The notes under the pieces are model-generated. The model was not told where the DNA came from. It did no database searches and was given only the letters and a program-made list of their open reading frames with translations. 64,000 nucleotides of DNA from Bacteroidota bacterium. Its GTDB lineage: Bacteria > Bacteroidota > Bacteroidia > Cytophagales > Cyclobacteriaceae. The stretch lies in the NCBI GenBank assembly GCA_018266435.1, contig JAFEAL010000015.1, forward strand, positions 17,396-81,395, read 5' to 3'. The position numbers and the translations under genes were made by a program. Shown here piece by piece: positions 25,946 to 37,900 of this stretch. Each line of letters opens with the position of its first letter. Within the stretch, counting starts at the first letter, position 1.

Positions 25946-28900
25946 ATGACCGCCTTCAAACCGTTACACCGATTTTTTCAATTTACTATTTACGCCTGCC
26001 TTTTTTTCTTAGGCAGCACCCACTTGTTTGCTCAAACGGCTACTGTAGTCAACATCCCTGGTTGGCCGAGATATGAAAGTTTTGATCAACAGTCGGTATC
26101 AGTATGGTTTGATGACGGAGCCGGGGGGGCAGTTACGCTAACGGGCACAAGCAGTACGGCTCAGTGGACTGTTACGGTTAATGGAACTCCGGTTACTATT
26201 GTTACTACTGTCCCGTATACCGGTGCCACCGTCTACCCAATTGTGAGTGGGGCAGCGGCTATTGTGCGGGTAGCTTTTGATGCATCAGTTATTGCCGGTC
26301 ATCCGGCCTGGGTGCTACCCGGTGATGTGGTGAAGATCAGTTTTACCAACACAGGGGGCACGTTGAAAACCGGGGGTAGTGGAAACAATGCAGCCAATTT
26401 TTCGAACATCACCTGTAAAAACAACTATACACCAACTTGCGCAGATGTTAATTTTTTAAGTTATGGAACTGCCAGTTCGCCCATTCAATGTGCTCCGGTA
26501 GATACCAAATTCTGGCGCTGGACCTACCGCTACTCGTTGCGGTGGCGCAACAGTTCTAAGTTTGTTATAGGTAATGAAAACTTGGTAGTTCAGTGGAATA
26601 ACCCGGCAGCCACAGTCAGCAATTTAAAAGCCTGGTACTCTGATGCAGGGGGTACAACGTGGTACTCGAATGTTATATTAAGTAATTCTGCTTCCACAAC
26701 ATCAAGCGCTTACGCGCCCGCGGCCAATCCGTATCCTGAAATATTTCTTACTTACCGTAGCAGTTTTAATCCGGCTACAGGAGTATTAGATGGCACCAAT
26801 TCTTTTATTTACCCAAAGGGTTCGGGGTTGTGCAATTTCAATGCGATTTCTTACCCGTTCAACCCAACTTATTTTGGGTGTAATGTGGGACAAAACCTAA
26901 AAAGCCAGGAGTTTATTTCTAACGATTGGGATAACCAAAACCCGGGTGTACTTAACTCGGCAGATATTCCACCTACCGGAGTAGGAGGATTCACCACTAC
27001 TGATCAGGTGTGTTTAGGAACAAACGTGGGGGCACAGTTTAGTGATGCTTCCACCTTTAACTGTATGGGTAACGGAACAACCCTGCCTGTACCTACACAA
27101 GGAGCTTATACGGGCCCGGTAAACAATGCGCAGCGCTGGGTAAGGATCATTTATGGAGGCCAAAACTCGAGTGTTCCGGCCAATAATATTCCCAATATTG
27201 TAGTAAACGGTTTTGCAGTAACCGGGGCAGCGGGTGCACTAAATGCTTCGTTGGTTGGTAACCCTGCCATATCTAATGCTTATAACCTTGCACCACCCGT
27301 CAATACTCCTCCGGTTCCTGCCACAGTCAATGGTTACGTGGTAACCGGTGCAGGCGGACCGGGTGTGCCAGATGCAAACGGAGTAATTCAACTTAATGTA
27401 CCGGCAAATGCCACCACTTCAGGTTTAATTAGCCAGTTGATCACTACGTCATCCCCATTAGGTCAGGTGGTGGGGCAGAAATTTTACATAACCATTCAAT
27501 ACTGGAACGCTTGTAACCCGTACCCGGGCAATAATCCTGTTGAATATACAGGTACAGTTGCCGGGCAGTATGTACAAATTGTTACCGCCCCTGCTCCTTT
27601 GGCCTCAACTGGCCGGGCGGTTTGTTACGATGGTACGAATAATATCAGTGCCATTAATTTTACTACAACCAGTTCAATCGGAGGATCAAGGCTAGGAGTT
27701 AACTGGTACAAATCTAATCCACAAACCGGTGGTACGGCCATGACCAACCCCAATGGAACTAATAGTTTAACCTTTCCGGCTAATAGATATACCTCCAGGG
27801 GGGGCATTGGCACGTTTGCCGTCAATAATAGCAACGGAGGGTACTATTCACTTTGGGCTACACAGACGGCAGCATCAGGGTCATCTACTTGCGAAAGTAC
27901 CCCAGTAGAAGTGGTAATCTTTCAGCAACCCAACATAGGAACCAATACACCGAGCATTACCAGCGGCCCGACAGATGTGTGTAACAACACTACGCAGGCG
28001 TACACCTCATCAGCTCCGACTACACCTAAAACATTACCGGTTAATACATTTACCAATACCGGTATTGCACCGGAGAACGGGGCGATCAATTTTATAACCG
28101 ATGATTTTTGGTCTCAGGGATTTGGAGCGCAGGTATCGCTCTCTGCCACACAGGGCACGTCAACCAATGCCACATTTAGTTTGTCGCCACAGCCGGCAAC
28201 TTTTACTAATAATAATATTACAGTTAATCTACAATACACGGGTAGCCCTGTAGTAAACGTAAATACCCCGGTTACTTCACCTGCACCGCCACCGCCTCTT
28301 CCGGCTAACTACAGCATCACCCCTCAAACTAATTGCCCTAACAACAATACCAATGTTTCAGTAAATGTATGGGGGGTGAGCAATGGAGGCTCGATCAGCG
28401 TGCCGTCACAAACAATTTGCGAAGGAACCAACCCGGCTGCGGTGAGCGTTTCCGGCATAAGGGGTAACGTGCAGAACTGGCAAATGCAGGTAAATGGAGG
28501 TGGATTTTCAACTAATGCGGCATTGGGTACCGGTAATACCGCAACCATTAGTGCCGCTACGGTACCGATTGTGGGTGGAGCACAGACTACGTATCAGTTT
28601 TATGCTGTAGTAAAAAATGGACCGGTTTGTACACCTGCCAATAGTCCCACGGCAACAATCATTGTTAATCCGCGTCCAACCAATGCAGTTCTTTCGGGAA
28701 CCACTACTATTTGTAAAGGTAATTCAACAAACCTAACGGTAGCAATAACCGGTGGGGTCAGTACTTATTCCGTAGTGTATAATGACGGATCAGGAAATAT
28801 TACTGTAAACGGGTATGTATCAGGCAGCAATATTCCGGTGAGCCCTTCTGTGAATACTACTTATACATTGGTATCCGTGACGGATGCCAACGGATGTACT

Positions 28901-31900
28901 TCGGCTGCCGTTAGCGGTACGGCTACTGTTACGGTTCGTAATCTATCGGCTGTACTTTCATCAACCGGCCCCACTTCGCTTTGCCCCGCTCCGGTGCCCG
29001 GCAACTCTACAACAATTGCATTTACCGTTACAGATAACAATGGTAACGCATTAACTACTTACAATGTAAATTATCAGGATAACCTTGCAAACCTTTACAA
29101 CACTGGTGCAGGCTATGTAAGCGGCAGCAATGTTACTCTTAGCAACATAGTTTCATCGAGAACTTTTTCGATCACCAATATTACCGATCCGCTGGGTTGT
29201 ACGACTAATCCTAATACAGGTAGTGTGGCCATCACGGTAGGGAGTGCCCCTTCTTCTGCTACTTTCAGTGGTGGAGGCTCGGTTTGTTTAAATGGATCAT
29301 TAAATCTGAAACTGGTCATTTCTGGAGGTGTCTCTCCATACCAGGTTACTATCCCCGGCATAAACGGTGGCAGCCCGTTTGCCTACACCAGTGGCAACCC
29401 GATAGCTGTGCCCACTTCCAGTACCGGAACGATAAACTACTCAGCCACAGTAATAACTGATGCCTGCGGGGCTCCTTTACCCTTGGCAAGCATTTCAGGA
29501 AATCCTCAATCGGTAACCGTCAATCCGTTGCCTGTTGCCAACAATTCAATTGCTGCTGTGGTGTGCTCTCAAACTAATCTCAACATCAATACCTCTGCCA
29601 ATATTACCAATGGCGTAGCGAGCACATTTGCCTGGACAGCAGCCTACACGGGTGGAATGACAGGCCCGGCCAGTGGTACAGGAAATATCACCGGAGTGGT
29701 GGTCAACAAAACATCGGCTGTACAAACGGCTACCTTTACAGTTACTCCCACTTCTGTTACCGGGTCTTGCCCCGGGGCAAACTTTACGATTACACAAACC
29801 GTAAATCCGGAGCCGGTTTCGGCCAATCAAACGCTGACTGCTCTTTGCTCTCCGGCAACCGTAACCATCAATCCACAAACTCAAGGTGTTAACCAGCCAG
29901 GCGGCAATAATATAGCTAGCACATTTACCTGGACAGGCAGCTACGGAGCCCTGACGGGAGGAGTGGCCAGTGGAAGCGGAAACATTACCGGGTTTGCACT
30001 AACCAATTCAACAGGAGCCGCTATCAATGCTGTTTTCACGGTAACACCAACGGCTAATACCGGATCTTGTGTCGGTTCTAATTTTACGATCACGCTTCCG
30101 GTTAATCCATTGGCTAATATTTCAAGTCAGCCAGTAAATGACACCAAATGCTCTGGGCAAAACTCTTCATTCTCAGTAACGGCTACCGGGCCAGGCTTGT
30201 CATACCAATGGCAGGTAAGTACCGATGGTGGCGCTACCTGGAGTAATCTTTCTAACGGAGCGCCTTACAGTAATGTAACCACTTCAACTCTTAACCTTAC
30301 GGGAGTAACGGTTGCATTGAATGCCTACCAATATCGGTGCGTAGTGACTACGCTGACCAACGGAGTTTCGTGCCCCGCTAATACAACTGCAGCAACGCTC
30401 ACGGTAAATCCGTTGCCTACGTCAACTGATCCGCTGCCTCAACTTTGTGAGGATGTGTATTTAGGAGGTTCGCATGCTAATGTTGACTTAACAAGCTATA
30501 ATGCATCAGTTACCAATGCACCCACAGTGGCTTGGTATAATGATGCCGGGCACACCAGTTCGGTGGGCACACCTACCAGTGTTACGGTAACCAATGGTAA
30601 GGTTTATTATTTTGTAGCTACCTCAGCGGCTACGTGTATTAACACAGGCACACTTACGTTCACCGTGAACCCGTTGCCACAAGCAGTAACTAAAAATTAT
30701 TCGTATTGCGAAGATCACAGCGGGGCAACCCCCATTCCGCCACACAGTAATTCACATGCCGGTATTGATTTGACTTCATACAACACCACGATAGCGGGAG
30801 GTTCGATGAGTAATCGTTCGGTAGCCTGGTATTCTGATGCAGCACTGACTACATTGATTCCTTCACCCAATAATTATACCCTGGCACCGGTACTTCCGGC
30901 CACTACGATAACTGTTTATGCAAAAGTAACCAACACCGTAACAGGCTGTACCAATTCAGCAAATGTTAATCTGACGATTCTTCCCAGGCCGATTGATAAC
31001 CCGATCTCTGGAAATGCTTCGGTATGTACCGGTACGAGTACTATTTTGTACCAGGTTGACCCGACACTCAATATTGGATCAAATTATACCTGGAGCGTGG
31101 TGGGCACTCCCCCCTCAGATGTTACTTTATTTGCAGGTGGAGGAACGAATTCATCCAACTTTTTTGTGCTGCTCCGATTTCCATCGGCTACCGGTACCGT
31201 TGCTCTCAGTGTATTTGAAACGTTGAACGGGTGCTCTGGTAATACGCAGAATATGACAATCAATGTCAACTCGGCACCCAGTGCTAACACCATTAATGGA
31301 GTTACTCAGGTATGTACCAACCAAACAGCAGTACCGTATGCAGTAGCTTCTCCCAATGTGACCTCAAATTATACATGGACTGTTTCACCCGATGCATCAA
31401 ATGCAGGATCTGTAACCGCTAACGGAAGTGCGATCAATGTCAATTTTGGTGTGATTAGCCCAGTAACCATTACAGTAGTTGAAACGGCCTCATCCGGTTG
31501 TGTGGGTGCACCCGCAAATATTGGCGTAACAGTTAACCCTCGACCAGCCATGACTTCGGCTACGACTGCCTCGGTGTGCAGCGGGCAAGTTCCTTCGCTG
31601 GTGTTCACCTCCAATATTGCCAGTACGTATGCGTGGACAGTGACCAATATTACCGGTGGGATCACAGGGGTAACTAATGGACAATCAGGTAACGGAGACT
31701 TATCCAGCACATTTACTGCCGGAGTCTTACGCAATAAATCAGGCGCTGTTGGATCGGTAACATTTAATGTTACTCCCACCGCCTCAGCGGCTCCCAACTG
31801 CCAGGGTACTACGCAAAGTGTTGTGCTCACAGTAAACCCTGAACCCGTTTTGGTCAACCCTCAAACAGCAACCATCTGCAGTGGCTCTGCAGTGAATTAT

Positions 31901-34900
31901 ACCATTCAGTTGAATCCCCTTAATCTGCCTCCGGGAACGGTGTACAGTTGGCCTTTGCCCACCATGTCTGATGCAAGCGTGCAAGGTTCGGCAGTTACCA
32001 GTATGAATGTGCCTATTACGGATGTATTGAACAACACTTCGTCAGGTACGATCACGGCTACGTATGCAGTTACTCCGGTAAGTGGTGGCGGGTGTACCGG
32101 TGCTACACAAAATGTGGTGGTTACGGTCAATCCTCAGCCGGCCATGAATGCGGTGAACACTCAACAATGTAGTGGTACCGCTATAGGAGTGTCGTTTACC
32201 AAAACAGCCGGATCGCCAATCATCAATAACTATAACATTACATCGGTCATTGTGCCGGGTGGGTTGGTGGCTTCTGGAAGCAATGCGGTAATTCCGGCTA
32301 ATGGGGTTAGTGCAACCTACATTTCGAATGATTCTTACCTGAACACCACGCTTAATCCGCTGATTGTTCAATACACAGTTGTTCCAACAACCAGTGCGGG
32401 ATGTTTGGGGAGCCCGACATCAGTTAATATTACAATCAACCCTCAGCCTTCGCTTTCAGCCACATTAGATAAAACCTTGTGCAGTGAGCTAGCAACCGGT
32501 CTGACGCTGAGTACCATTGCCGGGTCAGTTCCGGCTACGGGCTATAACATCACAGGTATTACCATAGCTCCGGGATTAGTGGCAGGCGGAAGCAATGCGG
32601 TTGTGCCGGCATCCAATGTAGCTCCCGGTTATTTGGCCAGTGATCAATTTACGAATACGGGAAACGCACCTTTAACGGTAGTATATCAGGTAGTTCCGGT
32701 AAGCGCATTAGGCTGTAATGGTAATCCACCCAAGTCCATAACGATGACCATTCTTCCTGAGCCAGTAGTGGCAAATGGATTAAGTGGTTCGAAGTGCAGC
32801 GGAATTGCTACCGGACTGACATTGAATACCAATGGTACCTCAGTGGCTGCAGCAAACTATAATATTACCACCCGAACAATTGCTCCGGGGCTTGTGGCCA
32901 GCGGTGCAAATGCAGTTGTTCCCGCTGCAGGTGTACCGGCCTCTTACTTAGCAGGAGATGTCTTTACTAATACCACCAGTGCTGCATTGGCAGTGACGTA
33001 TACCGTTGTTCCAATCAGTGCTTCGCCTTGTACTGGTCAACCTAAGATAATTACTATTACCATTAACCCGGAGCCGGTGATGTCTCCGGCAGGCACGTCC
33101 CCGGTATGTAGCCGGGCGGCCATCGGTCTTGCATTAAATACCAATGGTACTTCTGTAGGTGCAGCTAGTTACAACATCACAGCACGTTCTATTTCGGCCG
33201 GGCTAACTCCCAATGTGGCCAATGCGGCTGTTCCCGCATCTGCTGTACCTAGCAATTATTTAGCGGCTGATGTGTACACCAACACAGGTGCAAATCCATT
33301 GACAGTTACTTATACAGTTGTTCCCGTTGGATCAATAGGTGGTTGTTTGGGTCAATCTCAAACCATTATTGTGACAATCAACCCTGAACCGGTGATGTCA
33401 TCTTCGTTAGATGGTACAGTCTGCAGCATTGTACCTATTGGGTTGACTTTGAATACGAATGGGTCATCGGTAGCAGCCAATACTTACAACATTACAGCTA
33501 TTTCTGTTGACGGTGGGTTGACTCCCGGGAGCAATGCAGTTGTTCCGGCAAGCAATGTAGCGGCCGGCTACCTGACCAATGACACCTACACCAATACAGG
33601 CACGGTACCGTTAAATGTAGTGTATACCGTGGTGCCGGTAAGTGGAGCCGGTTGCTCAGGCAATCCATTAAACATTACACTTAAGGTAAACCCAATGCCC
33701 ATTGTATCAAACGGCCTGAATAAAGCGGCCTGTAGTGGTGCGGCAGTTGGTCTTACCTTAAACACCAACGGTGTATCGGTAGCGGCCGCAAATTATAATA
33801 TCAGTTCAGTATCAGTTGATCCGGGTTTAACAGCAGGTGGAGGTAACGCAGTGATCCCGGCCAACAATGTGGCTACCACCTATTTGCTTAATGATAAATA
33901 CACCAATACCGGAAATACTTCTTTGCCGGTTGTCTATACGGTAGTGCCAATTAGTGCCGCGGGTTGCCCGGGGCCTTCTCAAACCATTACGATAACCATC
34001 AATCCCGAGCCTGTTGTTTCCGGTTCATTGGGTAATTCTGTATGCAGCAGTACGACCATCGGGCTTCTATTAAATACTAACGGGTCTTCTGTGGCCGCTG
34101 CGAATTATAATATCACAGGCAGAACAGTAGCGGGAGGACTTACTCCTAAAGGCACCAATGTTACCGTTCCGGCTTCTGCTGTAGCTGCCAATTATTTAGC
34201 CGGGGATATATACACCAACACAACAACGTTACCACTGAATGTAACTTATACAGCCGTTGCCGTGAGTGGTGCCGGATGTGTGGGCCAACCGGTTACGATA
34301 ACTATCGTGATTAATCCCGAACCGGTACTATCTAATGGTTTGAACGCTACCCTTTGCAGCAGTACAGCTACTGGCTTGACGTTGGCTACCAATGGCACAT
34401 CTGTGGGAGCTGCAAGTTATAATGTGACCAACATTTCACTTTCTCCCGGACTGACCGCAAGCGGGGGTAATGCCGTGATCCCATCAACGGGAGTAGCTAA
34501 TAATTACCTTGCCAATGACCAATTTATTAATGTCACATCCAATGCATTAACGGCCACCTACTCGATTGTACCAGTCAGTGCTTCGGGTTGTGTTGGTGCA
34601 CCAGTTAATGTGGTGATGACCATTAATCCTCAGCCGGTTGTTTCATCATTATTAAACAATACCGTGTGCAGTGATGTGGCTACGGGGCTGACATTAAGCA
34701 CTAATGGAACATCAGTTGCTGCACTGAATTACAACATCACAGTTCGAACCATTGCTCCGGGGTTGGTACCTGCCGGAGCCAATGCCACAGTACCCGCCAC
34801 CGGGGTAGCGGCATCGTATTTGTCGGCCGATAAATTTAATAACATTACAACCGCGCCACTTAATGTTGCCTATACCGTGGTGCCGGTTAGTGGAGCTAAT

Positions 34901-37900
34901 TGTGCGGGCACCCCGATGACCATCACCATTACGATTAATCCTAAACCCGTATTAAATGTTTCACCGGTTACACAATGCAGTGGTGTGGCTACAGGTTTGT
35001 TATTAGCCACCAGTGCGTCATCGGTAACGGCTCAGAATTATAACATTACGGCTATCTCTATCCCACCCGGATTGACCGCAGACGGAACGAATGCCGTAGT
35101 GCCTGCCTCCGGTGTTAATGCCAATTATTTAGCTGGTGATGATTTCACGAATACAGGTGCTGGTGATTTAACCGTTACATATACCGTGGTGCCGGTAAGT
35201 TCATTAGGTTGTGCCGGTCAATCGATGCCCATAGGTGTCACCATTCATCCACAACCGGTTGTGGCTACTACCCTCAACAATACATTGTGCAGTCGTTCTC
35301 CGGTTAATTTAGTTTTGGCAACCAATGGTACCTCAGTGGCCGCAGCGAATTATAACATAACGGCTATCAGTATCCAGGCAGGTTTAGTGGCCGGGGGATC
35401 AAATGCAGCTGTTCCGGCAACAGGAGTTGTGAGTACCTACTTACAAAATGATACCTATACCAACACCACCAACTCTGCCCTTACAGTTTCTTATACGGTA
35501 GTTCCGGTAAGTGCAGCCGGTTGTTTGGGTAATCCGCAGGTTATCACTATGACGATTAATGCGGAGCCTGTTGTTTCTACTTTTCTCAATAATACGGTAT
35601 GCAGTCAGGCAAACATCGGGTTGACTCTGAACACAAATGGTTCATCTGCATCAGCCGCTAACTATTCTATTACAGCAAGAAACATTACTGCCGGGTTAAC
35701 TCCATCACCGTCTAACGTAATTGTACCGGCTACGAATGTGGCAGCAAGTTATCTGGCATTGGATAAATACACCAATACAGGTGGGGTTGCACTTTCTGTG
35801 ACGTATACCGTTGTGCCATTTAGTGCAGCAGGTTGCCAGGGGCAGCCCCAGATAATCACGATCATGATTAATCCTGAGCCGGTGATTCCGACCCTGGATG
35901 CCCCCGTTTGCAGCAGCGTGGCTACCGGATTGCTACTGACTACCAACGGTACGTCTGTAGCAGCAACGAGTTACAACATTGTTTCAATTACTGTAGGGGG
36001 TACATTGGTAGCAGCCGGAGGAAATGCGGTTGTACCGGCTACGGGTGTTGCCGCTAGTTATTTAGCATCTGATGTTTTTAAAAACATAGATAATTTTTCA
36101 CAAACAGTAACGTATGTTGTTGCTCCTATGAGTGGAGCTTCATGCCTGGGTGGAAATAAAACCATTACGCTCACGATTAACCCCGAACCTGTGGGTAATA
36201 ATTTCACTGATCCGCAATGCGCTACCACATTAAATCACAGCATTGTATCTCAAATCACCAATGGTGTTAATTCTGTGTTTACCTATACTGTGGCCACTAA
36301 TAACCCCGGGGTTCCACCGGCTGCCAATAGAACCGTTGCTTCAGCTGCTAACATCACTGATAACTATGTTAATAACACAGGTAGTCCGGCAACTCTTACC
36401 TACACGATTACGCCCTTTAGTTCTGTCAACAATTGTCAGGGGCAACCATTCAATTATATTGTCGTCATTAATCCAACACCTGTTGGAGCCAATAATACAC
36501 AGGCGGCTCTTTGTTCGCATAATGCCTTTACCATTAATCCACAATCTCAAATTACTAATGGGGTAACAGCTACGTTTGCCTGGACAGCCGTGTACGATGC
36601 CGGTTTAACCGGTGGTACAGGAACAGGTTCTGGCAATATTGCGGATAATCTGACCAACTTAACCGGTGCGGCACTGAATGCAACGTACACCATTACCCCG
36701 AGTGCAGGGCCATGTTCAGGTACAACATTTACGATTATCCAGCCTATCAATCCGGAGCCGGTGATGGATCCTACACTCTCACCTAAAACAATTTGCAGTA
36801 ATAATGCTACGTCACCTAATCCAACCAACATTGTACTAAATACAAATGGTACTTCGGTAGCTGCAACATCTTACAATGTGTCACTGGTAAGCCAAGATGC
36901 CGGGTTGACCGGTTCGCCCACCACAGGTACTACACTGGGTGCAAATGCTATTAAAAATGATGTGTACAACAATGTAGGCCCGGTTTCATTGAAAGTAGTA
37001 TATCAAATTATTCCCAAATCGGCAGCCGGTTGTACGGGCGCACCTTTCAATATTTCAGTTACGGTAAATCCTGAACCGGTAGTGGCCGCATTGAGCAACA
37101 CAGTTTGCAGCCGTGATGTTTCCAATGTGTTACTCACAACCAATGGTACATCCATAGGGGCATTAAACTATCAGTTGAAAGCGGTTACAGTTCCGGGAAC
37201 GATTACCGCCAATCCTTCAAATACGGTGGTGGGAACGACCAGTGGAGTTTCGCTGATCAAAAATGATTCCTACACCAATACAACCAGCGGAGCGGTAACA
37301 GTAACATATAGTATTCTGGGCATCAGTGCATCGGGTTGTCAGGGGCTTGCCCAAACCATTTTGGTTACAATAAACCCCGAGCCTATTATGGTACCCGGGT
37401 TGGCCACGGTATGTAGCAATGTAGCTTCTGGGGTGGTGCTTGGGCCAGCTGGAGGGTCGGCTGCTATATCACAGTATAACCTGAACCAGATTCTGACACC
37501 CGGAGGATTGACTCCGGCCGGTACAAATGTGGGATTAGGTACGTACTCAACTAATAATTTTTTAGCCAACGATGTATTTACCAATACAACCAACTCTCCG
37601 TTAAATGTAGTTTATACGATTGTTCCGGTTACGGCCAGTTTATGTAAAGGCTTATCACAGACTGTAACGCTTACGGTTAACCCGGCACCGGCCTTGGCAG
37701 GCTTAAATACTACGGTTTGTTCAACCAGCGCTACCAATGTAGTATTTGCCACCACGCCCACCAGTGTGCCTGCGGCCAGCCCGAATGGGTATAACATTAC
37801 CAACATCGTCATTCAGGCTGGGCTTACTCAAACAGCTGGAAATACGGGATCACCAAGAAATGGGGTCACCAGTTCGGAAATTCAAGGAGATAAATTTACC

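Noticed and set aside
32129..36178. Regular ~312-bp periodicity considered as a CRISPR-like or satellite array
   Set aside because: The period is whole codons within one frame, units are far longer and more divergent than CRISPR repeats, and the translation shows a protein-domain array.
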